Assembly: GCA_030602865.1 (NCBI GenBank)
Contig: JAUVYX010000066.1
Span: 1-5,792 of the forward strand
DNA from: Dehalococcoidia bacterium
GTDB taxonomy: Bacteria; Chloroflexota; Dehalococcoidia; GIF9; AB-539-J10
Direction of reading: 5' to 3'
DNA length: 5,792 nt
The notes beneath the pieces are model-generated. The model saw only the letters and a list, made by a program, of their open reading frames with translations. It was not told the origin of the DNA and did not search any database. The stretch's first letter is position 1. Each line of letters starts with the position of its first letter. The position numbers and the translations under genes were made by a program. Shown here piece by piece: positions 1 through 4,470 of this stretch.

Positions 1-320
1 CTAATATGTTCTCCTTTGAAATGACAGGCCCAATTATAGTAACCATTATCCTGGCTATAGTTTTAGCCATCTTTGTCATCATTGCTATTGTAAAGGGGCA
101 AAGGCGAAAACTTAGCGCAGGTGTTGAGGATATGATTGGGAAAGTAGCCACAACACATACAGCACTTAATCCTGCAGGTACAGTTTTTGCTGCAGGTGAG
201 CTTTGGAATGCCCTTACTGAAGATAACCACATTGATGCTGGTACTGAGGTAATCATAACTGAAGTTATTGGCCTGAAGTTACAGGTTTCAAAAATATCTA
301 AGAAGGAGGAGAAAGTTTAA
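1..320 (+). CDS. NfeD family protein, C-terminal part (partial at left edge)
   Basis: The visible part has one strongly hydrophobic segment (about residues 8-30, counted from the ATG at position 6), then a basic stop-transfer stretch (KGQRRK). A small all-beta domain of about 55 residues follows (about 43-98), with the NfeD C-terminal OB-fold signature: MIGK, then GTVFAAGELWNA, then GTEVIITEVIGLKL. In the family this soluble domain follows membrane helices, and in long NfeD proteins it also follows a ClpP-like serine protease domain. No stop codon precedes the ATG at position 6 inside the window. The sequence before the helix resembles the inside of a long NfeD, so I read this as the 3' end of a longer gene whose protease and other membrane segments lie to the left. 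A genuine short NfeD starting at position 6 cannot be excluded. The next gene, a slipin, is the classic NfeD partner and starts 1 nt after the stop. Confidence 0.85.
   Translation, partial: NMFSFEMTGPIIVTIILAIVLAIFVIIAIVKGQRRKLSAGVEDMIGKVATTHTALNPAGTVFAAGELWNALTEDNHIDAGTEVIITEVIGLKLQVSKISKKEEKV
303..311 (+). promoter_or_regulatory. Strong Shine-Dalgarno site for the slipin gene
   Basis: AAGGAGGAG lies 10 to 12 nt before the slipin ATG, inside the last codons of nfeD. It fixes the slipin start and implies translation from a shared nfeD-slipin message. It is the only clear ribosome binding site at a gene start in the window, and it contrasts with the other four visible starts, which have none. 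Confidence 0.8.
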
Positions 321-321
321 A

Positions 322-1074
322 ATGGAATCTAATCTATTTCTCTATGGAATCATTGTCCTGGCAATAATAATGCTTCTTTCGCAAGCTCTTAAAGTTGTCC
401 AGGAATATGAAAGAGGAGGTGTTTTCCGTCTTGGTAGATTTGTTGGGATACGTGGGCCAGGCCTCATCTTTCTGATACCTTTTATTGAACGAATGCGCAA
501 GGTTGATATTCGGGTGATAACGATGGATGTGCCACAGCAAGAATGCATGACTTTGGACAATGTTACTGTTACAGTCGATGCAGTGGTTTACTTTCGTGTT
601 ATTGACGCTGCCGCTGCTATCCTCAAGGTAAATAATTATATCAAAGCCACACATCTACTGGCCCAGACTACTTTACGTAATGTCGTTGGCCAAAATCCGT
701 TGGATGACTTACTATCTCAGCGAGAGAAACTTAATGAAAATATGCAGAAAGTTGTGGATGAAGGTACCGATCCCTGGGGAATAAAAGTAAGCATGGTGGA
801 GACCAAAGAAGTACAGCTACCCGAATCAATGCAGCGAGCCATGGCAGCTCAGGCTGAAGCGGAAAGGGATAGAAGAGCTAAAGTGGTACATGCTGAAGGT
901 GAATACCAGGCCGCACAAAAGCTGGCTGATGCTGCAAAAATCATGGCTTCTGAGCCAGCTGCATTACAACTTCGCTACCTGCAAACATTGGGTGCTATTA
1001 GTAACGAGAGAAGTAGTACTATAATATTCCCATTGCCAATGGAATTTTTTAACGCATTTTCAATGAATAAATAA
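322..1074 (+). CDS. Slipin (stomatin-like SPFH/band 7 membrane protein)
   Basis: This 250-residue protein has the full slipin architecture. It has an N-terminal membrane anchor (about residues 7-22). The SPFH/band 7 domain covers about 24-190, with VVQEYERGGVFRLGR, GPGLIFLIPFIE and the VDAVVYFRV strand. An Ala/Glu/Arg-rich coiled-coil follows (about 170-210, AAQAEAERDRRAKV), and the tail is short and hydrophobic (about 231-246, containing TIIFPLPMEFF). Slipins oligomerise on the inner membrane and are thought to organise membrane microdomains. In Pyrococcus horikoshii the partner NfeD protease (PH1510) cleaves the hydrophobic C-terminal region of the stomatin homologue PH1511, and the equivalent tail is present here. 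The length is typical for a bacterial slipin. The ATG is supported by a strong ribosome binding site and by the 1-nt gap after nfeD, so the two are very probably co-transcribed. A strong hairpin terminator follows. Confidence 0.93.
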   Translation: MESNLFLYGIIVLAIIMLLSQALKVVQEYERGGVFRLGRFVGIRGPGLIFLIPFIERMRKVDIRVITMDVPQQECMTLDNVTVTVDAVVYFRVIDAAAAILKVNNYIKATHLLAQTTLRNVVGQNPLDDLLSQREKLNENMQKVVDEGTDPWGIKVSMVETKEVQLPESMQRAMAAQAEAERDRRAKVVHAEGEYQAAQKLADAAKIMASEPAALQLRYLQTLGAISNERSSTIIFPLPMEFFNAFSMNK

Positions 1075-1100
1075 TACTGATAAGAAATAAACAATTAACT

Positions 1101-1137
1101 TAAAAGTGCCTGCTCACTTAGAGAGCAGGCACTTTTA
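1101..1137. terminator. Bidirectional intrinsic terminator between slipin and pyrD
   Basis: A perfect 15-bp stem (1101-1115 paired with 1123-1137) encloses a 7-nt loop, ACTTAGA. The GC-rich core is GTGCCTGCTC/GAGCAGGCAC. On the plus strand the stem runs into a T-rich stretch (TTTGTTTGCTTTTG). The flanking A and T runs also give a short U-tract on the minus strand. It lies between the stops of the convergent slipin and pyrD genes, so it can end both transcripts, with the plus direction better supported. Confidence 0.9.
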
Positions 1138-1167
1138 TTTGTTTGCTTTTGTTATTATCAAATGTCT

Positions 1168-2106
1168 TTAAGGCAAGCAGGTTCCAATTATTTCGCGCAG
1201 AGACTTTCTATTGTTGCCTATCATGAACTCTTTAATCCCCTCCAGTATGTTTATAGTGGCATGTGGATCAATCAAATTTGCAGTGCCCACTTGTACTGCA
1301 CTGGCACCACAAGCGAGAAATTCCAGAGCGTCCATAGCACAGGTAATTCCACCACAGCCTATCACCGGAATGTGTACCGCTTTAGCAACTTCATATACCA
1401 TATAAAGTGCTACAGGCTTGATAGCAGGTCCTGAAAGACCACCACTAATGTTCCCCAAACATGGCCTCTGTTTTTTCAGATCAATCGCCATACCTCTAAG
1501 AGTATTAATTAGAGATATAGCATCAGCTCCTGCATCCTCTACAGCAACAGCGATATCTGTTATGTTAGTTACGTTAGGCCCCAGTTTCACCACGATTGGA
1601 AGACTGGTAACATTTTTAACTGCCTTCGTTAATTTAGCTACTATCCTTAAATCTGCCCCAAACAACATTCCCCCTGCTGTAATATTCGGGCAACTAACAT
1701 TTAGTTCAATTCCACTTATACCGATAACCCCTTCCAGTTTTTTTACTACATTTATGTATTCATCAATGGTTTGACCAGCCACATTTACAATGACCGGCAC
1801 CCGCCACTTTGCCCATACAGGTGCTTTGTCTTTTATAATTGCGTCTACACCAACATTCTCCAATCCTATAGAATTGAGCAACCCGCCGACAGTTTCTATT
1901 ATGCGTGGTTGAGAGTTCCCGTCTCTTGGCATAAGGGTCGTGCCTTTACAAATGATAGCCCCCAAACGCTCTATATCGACAAGGTCGATATATTCTATGC
2001 CGTAACCAAAGGTGCCAGAGGCTGTTATCACAGGATTATTTAGAATTAATCCTTGTGGATGAGACGGAGCAAGTTGTACTGTGCAATCCAGATAATCATA
2101 ATTCAT
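1168..2106 (-). CDS. pyrD: Dihydroorotate dehydrogenase, class 1B catalytic subunit
   Basis: This 312-residue protein is a complete FMN-binding TIM barrel of the PyrD class 1 family. It oxidises dihydroorotate to orotate in pyrimidine synthesis. Visible signatures are NPVITASGTFGYG (about residues 24-36), KGTT (54-57, FMN/substrate lysine), NSIGLEN, ELNVSCPN with the catalytic-base cysteine C139, IVVKLGPN (K174), INTLRGMAID, GGLSGPAIKPVAL, IPVIGCGGI and AVQVGTANL. A cysteine base, in place of the serine of class 2 enzymes, marks class 1. The overall motif wording is that of class 1B, which uses NAD+ through an iron-sulfur/FAD PyrK subunit. No pyrK lies in the window, and pyrD stands alone between a convergent and a divergent gene. 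The ATG is fixed by an in-frame TGA two codons upstream. There is no Shine-Dalgarno site, and a perfect TATAAT sits 6 nt before the ATG. Confidence 0.96.
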   Translation of the reverse strand: MNYDYLDCTVQLAPSHPQGLILNNPVITASGTFGYGIEYIDLVDIERLGAIICKGTTLMPRDGNSQPRIIETVGGLLNSIGLENVGVDAIIKDKAPVWAKWRVPVIVNVAGQTIDEYINVVKKLEGVIGISGIELNVSCPNITAGGMLFGADLRIVAKLTKAVKNVTSLPIVVKLGPNVTNITDIAVAVEDAGADAISLINTLRGMAIDLKKQRPCLGNISGGLSGPAIKPVALYMVYEVAKAVHIPVIGCGGITCAMDALEFLACGASAVQVGTANLIDPHATINILEGIKEFMIGNNRKSLREIIGTCLP

Positions 2107-2112
2107 AATTCA

Positions 2113-2118
2113 ATTATA
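2113..2118 (-). promoter_or_regulatory. Putative -10 element of pyrD (leaderless start)
   Basis: A perfect TATAAT on the minus strand ends 6 nt before the pyrD ATG. With canonical spacing, transcription would start at the A of the ATG, giving a leaderless mRNA. No good -35 hexamer is visible, and the spacing leaves no room for a ribosome binding site. Confidence 0.55.
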
Positions 2119-2149
2119 CACTGCTAAAGACCTAAATTGATGTTGTGTT

Positions 2150-2172
2150 TTATAACATTTGACATGTTAAAA
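2150..2172. repeat. Operator-like inverted repeat in the pyrD-rimI promoter region
   Basis: TAACAT and ATGTTA are perfect 6-bp arms around a 5-nt centre, TTGAC. After one mismatch on each side, two further A/T pairs extend each arm. The right arm overlaps the proposed rimI -10, so a bound dimeric regulator would block it. The arms are AT-rich, so chance occurrence is a real possibility. Confidence 0.35.
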
Positions 2173-2173
2173 T
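2165..2173 (+). promoter_or_regulatory. Putative extended -10 element of rimI
   Basis: TGTTAAAAT matches an extended -10 (TGn followed by TAAAAT, five of six consensus bases). It ends 7 nt before the rimI ATG, which would place transcription initiation at or next to the A of the ATG. No Shine-Dalgarno site is present. Confidence 0.45.
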
Positions 2174-2180
2174 TCAAACC

Positions 2181-2810
2181 ATGCGAGAGACGAGCTATCA
2201 CATTCGACCAATGATAGAATCTGATATTACTGAAATATCAGAGATTGATAAAGAAGCTTTCCCTGGCGAGTCGATGTTTCGCCCCTTCTCATCCTATAAA
2301 GCTGAATTTCACAACTCGTCAGTCCATTATTCAGTTGCTTGTACTAATGAAACAGTGAAGTTGAGAACAAAAGAGATTAAAACAGGGAAAATATCATGGT
2401 TTAACCATCTATGGCGACATCGAAAAATGGAATCTTCAGAACTGCCACCGACTGACTCTTTTACAGAAGAGCGCCTAATTGGCTTTGTTGGCCTATGGAT
2501 TATGTTGCATGAGGCGCATATTACTGCTATTGCTACAAGGAATAATTACCGTTGCCGAGGAATAGGTGAAGCATTACTTATATCTGCCATTGAAAGCTCT
2601 ATCAGTTCAGGAGCCCAGATGATTACGCTGGAGGTACGTGTCTCCAATACGATAGCGCAGGCCCTCTATCTGAAATACGGCTTTCGCATCGTGGGAAAAC
2701 GTATTAGATATTACTCAGATAATAATGAGGATGCTCTGTTAATGACCCTCGAACCCATCAACTCTGACAATTTTCAATCACATTTTCGCAGATTGAAAGA
2801 AAGCCTGTGA
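2181..2810 (+). CDS. rimI: RimI-type ribosomal-protein-alanine N-acetyltransferase (GNAT) with an internal insert
   Basis: This is a GNAT-fold acetyltransferase of 209 residues. The N-terminal part (IRPMIESDITEISEID, about residues 8-23) matches RimI. The acetyl-CoA pyrophosphate loop is RCRGIG (124-129). The C-terminal block, LEVRVSN through ALYLKYGF, carries E151 and Y163. These two have the same 12-residue spacing as the proposed catalytic E103 and Y115 of E. coli RimI, which acetylates the N-terminal alanine of ribosomal protein S18. The protein is about 60 residues longer than E. coli RimI. Most of the excess is a basic insert at about residues 57-96, between the early beta strands, and the rest is a C-terminal tail. 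The ATG is fixed by an in-frame TGA seven codons upstream and has no ribosome binding site. The gene is divergent from pyrD and tail-to-tail with cinA. Family assignment is firm; the exact substrate is inferred. Confidence 0.85.
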   Translation: MRETSYHIRPMIESDITEISEIDKEAFPGESMFRPFSSYKAEFHNSSVHYSVACTNETVKLRTKEIKTGKISWFNHLWRHRKMESSELPPTDSFTEERLIGFVGLWIMLHEAHITAIATRNNYRCRGIGEALLISAIESSISSGAQMITLEVRVSNTIAQALYLKYGFRIVGKRIRYYSDNNEDALLMTLEPINSDNFQSHFRRLKESL

Positions 2811-2834
2811 TCATAACTATAAGCCTTGAGAAAT

Positions 2835-3380
2835 TTAGTCAAAACAGCTGTTTGCTTTATCTATATCTGTTCCTGAAGAACTTCGGATACATTGTGCTAG
2901 ATATTGATTAAGTAACTCCAGGGCTGCTTCTGTTACACTTTCTCTGTTTTCTTCACGGTTACCTGATAGCACAATTTTTTTACATATATTCTTGTATTTA
3001 GAAGATAACCCGATATAAAACAATCCGATGGGCTGGTTATTACCACTTCCCGTAGGGCCAGCGACGCCTGTATCAGAAATGCAAATATCTACGTTTAATA
3101 ATATCCTTGCACCCTGGGCCATCTCTATAGCCGTTTCCTGAGAGACGGCTCCATGTTTTTCTATTGTCGCTCTTTTTACACCCAAAACATTGATTTTTAT
3201 CTCATTGCTATAAGCTTTTAGAGCACCTTTGAAGTAAAAAGAACTACCCGGCACACTGGTCAATTTAGCAGCTATTTTACCTCCGGTTGCTGACTCAGAG
3301 GTAGCAATGGTTAACGATTTCCCTGTTTTATTATGGTATTCGGCAACTAATTTGGCTGTCTGAATTTCTTGTTTTATCAT
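2835..3380 (-). CDS. pncC: Stand-alone CinA C-terminal domain protein, probable nicotinamide-nucleotide amidohydrolase
   Basis: This 181-residue protein is a full CinA C-terminal domain (about residues 8-165) without the N-terminal molybdopterin-binding-like (COG1058) domain of full-length CinA. Family landmarks are TIATSESATGG (about 24-34), SVPGSSFYFKGALKAYSNEIK, LGVKRATIEKHGAVSQETAIEMAQGA, DTGVAGPTGSG and PIGLFYIGL. Enzymes of this family deamidate NMN to nicotinate mononucleotide in pyridine-nucleotide recycling. The common ESCTGG motif reads ESATGG here; the putative catalytic serine (S30) is kept. The last 15 or so residues form a polar tail outside the domain. The ATG is fixed by an in-frame TGA two codons upstream and lacks a Shine-Dalgarno site. 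The 5S rRNA gene lies just upstream on the same strand, so some read-through from it is possible. Its 3' end is 24 nt from the rimI stop, with no clear terminator between. Confidence 0.9.
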   Translation of the reverse strand: MIKQEIQTAKLVAEYHNKTGKSLTIATSESATGGKIAAKLTSVPGSSFYFKGALKAYSNEIKINVLGVKRATIEKHGAVSQETAIEMAQGARILLNVDICISDTGVAGPTGSGNNQPIGLFYIGLSSKYKNICKKIVLSGNREENRESVTEAALELLNQYLAQCIRSSSGTDIDKANSCFD

Positions 3381-3388
3381 GTGTCATC

Positions 3389-3394
3389 TATATA
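3389..3394 (-). promoter_or_regulatory. Possible -10 element of cinA/pncC
   Basis: TATATA ends 8 nt before the cinA ATG on the minus strand, which would give a leader of only 1 to 2 nt. TATATT (3395-3400) and TATAAC (3427-3432) are alternatives in the same AT-rich tract, so the exact element is uncertain. No Shine-Dalgarno site precedes the ATG. Confidence 0.3.
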
Positions 3395-3443
3395 AATATA
3401 TGCACTGATTTCATAAATTACACTGTGTTATATATGATCCAGT

Positions 3444-3586
3444 AAATGAAAAGAGAAACTTTCTGGCAACGACATATTTTCCCGAAGGGTTGCCCCTTAA
3501 GTATCGTCTGCGCTGGAGCGTTTCACTTCCGTGTTCGGGACGGGAACGGGTGGGTCCACTCCGCTAGAGTCACCAAAAAATTTCTC
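3444..3586 (-). other. 5S precursor helix with trailing U-rich tract (processing and possible termination signal)
   Basis: Bases flanking the 5S extend helix I outward. Minus-strand GAGAAATTTTTTGGTGAC (3586-3569) pairs without a break with 3453-3470, giving 18 pairs including four G-U. The outer part, GAGAAA/TTTCTC, lies outside the mature rRNA. The 3' arm is followed at once by TTTTCATTT (3452-3444). The structure suits double-strand processing of the 5S precursor, and the helix plus U-rich tract could also serve as a modest terminator. The pairing is seen directly; its role is inferred. Confidence 0.55.
3461..3578 (-). rRNA. rrf: 5S ribosomal RNA (orphan gene)
   Basis: The minus strand reads as a complete bacterial 5S rRNA of about 118 nt. 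The most conserved core is visible: TCCCGAACACGGAAGTGAAA, then CGCTCCAGCG and GATACT. The 5' end (TTTTGGTGAC) and 3' end (GTTGCCAGAA) pair as terminal helix I. The ends are set from this pairing and may be off by a few bases. 5S normally follows 23S in an rrn operon. Here the upstream neighbour is a protein gene on the opposite strand, starting about 35 nt away, and no 16S, 23S or tRNA gene is in the window. The gene has its own good promoter and a flanking helix that extends helix I, so it looks like a functional, separately transcribed copy and not a remnant. It is the component of the large subunit central protuberance that binds L5, L18 and, in many bacteria, L25. Confidence 0.96.
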
Positions 3587-3594
3587 GTGCAATT

Positions 3595-3623
3595 ATTATA
3601 ATATATAACCAATGAATATTCAA
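3595..3623 (-). promoter_or_regulatory. Promoter of the 5S rRNA gene
   Basis: On the minus strand, TTGAAT (3623-3618, four of six consensus bases) is followed by an exact 17-nt spacer and a perfect TATAAT (3600-3595). The expected start is near 3588, about 10 nt before the mature 5S and 2 nt before the precursor helix. The -35 and most of the spacer fall inside the first codons of, or just before, the divergent DUF72 gene. Confidence 0.7.
3597..3602 (+). promoter_or_regulatory. Putative -10 element of the DUF72 gene
   Basis: TATAAT on the plus strand ends 9 nt before the DUF72 ATG, implying a leader of about 3 nt. It overlaps the 5S -10 on the other strand within the palindrome ATTATAAT (3595-3602). 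No recognisable -35 is present; the expected position falls in an A-rich stretch of the 5S terminus. Confidence 0.45.
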
Positions 3624-4376
3624 CTAACGCCGATAACTATAGATACTACTGCGCCACAATATTATATTGGTTGCAGCGGTTGGCACTATGATCATTGGCG
3701 TAGTCTTTATTATCCCGCAGGATTGCCGAAATCAGAATGGCTTCTATTTTATGCTAAACAATTCAATACAGTAGAGCTGAATAGCAGTTTTTACCAACTG
3801 CCTTCAGAGAAAACATTTAAAAGATGGCGAGAATCAACGCCGGACAGTTTCGTATTCGCTGTTAAGGTAAGCCGCTTTATTACTCATATAAAAAAACTCA
3901 GGAAATCTGAGCTTGCTCTAGAAACTTTCCTTTCTCGAGTATCTATTTTACAAAATAAGTTGGGGCCTCTTCTATATCAATTACCACCCAGTATGAAACG
4001 AAACGACGAAATGCTTTGCGAGTTCCTTGCTTTATTGCCTAGTTGCTATCGCCATGTGTTTGAGTTTCGTCATGAATCATGGCTCAATTCATCAGTATTC
4101 AATATTTTACGCAGATATAATATCGGCCTGTGTGTTTTTAACATGCCTAATATTGATTGCCCCATGATAACTACCAGCGACTTTGCTTATATTCGTTTTC
4201 ATGGTAGTCAAAAACTATATTCAAGCTGCTATTCAGATAAAGAACTTTCACAATGGTCACAGGATATTATTCAGCTGGGGAATAATGTCAAAGCTATCTA
4301 TATATATTTTAACAATGATGCCGAAGCTTTTGCTATTAAAAATGCCCTGACCCTCAGGGATTATTTAGATCGGTAA
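3612..4376 (+). CDS. DUF72 (YecE-like) family protein
   Basis: This 254-residue protein covers the whole DUF72 domain, a TIM-barrel-like fold of unknown biochemical function. Landmarks in order are YYIGCSGWHYDHWR (about residues 17-30), the NTVELNSSFYQLPS block, TPDSFVFAVKVSRFITHIKKL, LGPLLYQLPPS, a VFEFRHESW block, FAYIRFHGS and the C-terminal YIYFNNDAEAFAIKNA. The length is normal for the family. The ATG is the only plausible start: an in-frame TAA sits one codon earlier (3606-3608), and no ATG, GTG or TTG occurs before the conserved domain begins. There is no Shine-Dalgarno site. The gene is divergent from the 5S rRNA gene, with the two starts only about 34 nt apart, and its first codons contain the 5S -35. 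It converges on uvrC. Context gives no firm clue to function. Confidence 0.93.
   Translation: MNIQLTPITIDTTAPQYYIGCSGWHYDHWRSLYYPAGLPKSEWLLFYAKQFNTVELNSSFYQLPSEKTFKRWRESTPDSFVFAVKVSRFITHIKKLRKSELALETFLSRVSILQNKLGPLLYQLPPSMKRNDEMLCEFLALLPSCYRHVFEFRHESWLNSSVFNILRRYNIGLCVFNMPNIDCPMITTSDFAYIRFHGSQKLYSSCYSDKELSQWSQDIIQLGNNVKAIYIYFNNDAEAFAIKNALTLRDYLDR
4338..4359 (-). terminator. Candidate intrinsic terminator for uvrC inside the DUF72 3' end
   Basis: On the minus strand, CCCTGA-GGG-TCAGGG forms a 6-bp, mostly GC stem with a 3-nt loop. It is followed after CA by TTTTT (4342-4338). It lies 112 nt past the uvrC stop and within the last codons of the convergent DUF72 gene. No better hairpin is seen in the 94-bp gap between the two genes. 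The stem is short, so efficiency is uncertain. Confidence 0.4.
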
Positions 4377-4470
4377 TAATAGTGTGGCAATAACCAGTTT
4401 TCTCTCCCCAATATAGTCGTTAATTATTAGAACATCCATATGAGAAGAAGAAAGTTTAGTACAGAGAAGC

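Noticed and set aside
334..654. Minus-strand reading frames opposite the slipin gene
   Set aside because: Shadow frames of a well-supported slipin. Their translations show no domain features.
1162..2043. Several plus-strand reading frames of 64 to 118 codons opposite pyrD
   Set aside because: They lie antisense to a strongly supported PyrD, resemble no known protein and are explained as shadow frames.
2158..2163. Perfect TTGACA upstream of rimI as a -35 hexamer
   Set aside because: A -10 at normal spacing would fall inside the rimI coding sequence. The hexamer overlaps the centre of the inverted repeat instead.
2772..2798. Inverted repeat TTTCAATC/GATTGAAA near the end of rimI as a terminator
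   Set aside because: The 8-bp arms are perfect, but they are AT-rich, enclose an 11-nt loop and are not followed by a U-tract on either strand. The repeat also lies inside the rimI coding region.
3420..3430. Short odd palindrome around ACACTGTGT upstream of cinA as an operator
   Set aside because: The arms are only 4 bp in an AT-rich tract, too short to distinguish from chance.
4377..4470. The 94-bp gap between the DUF72 gene and uvrC as a site of a small RNA or gene
   Set aside because: No reading frame, hairpin, promoter pair or conserved RNA pattern could be recognised.
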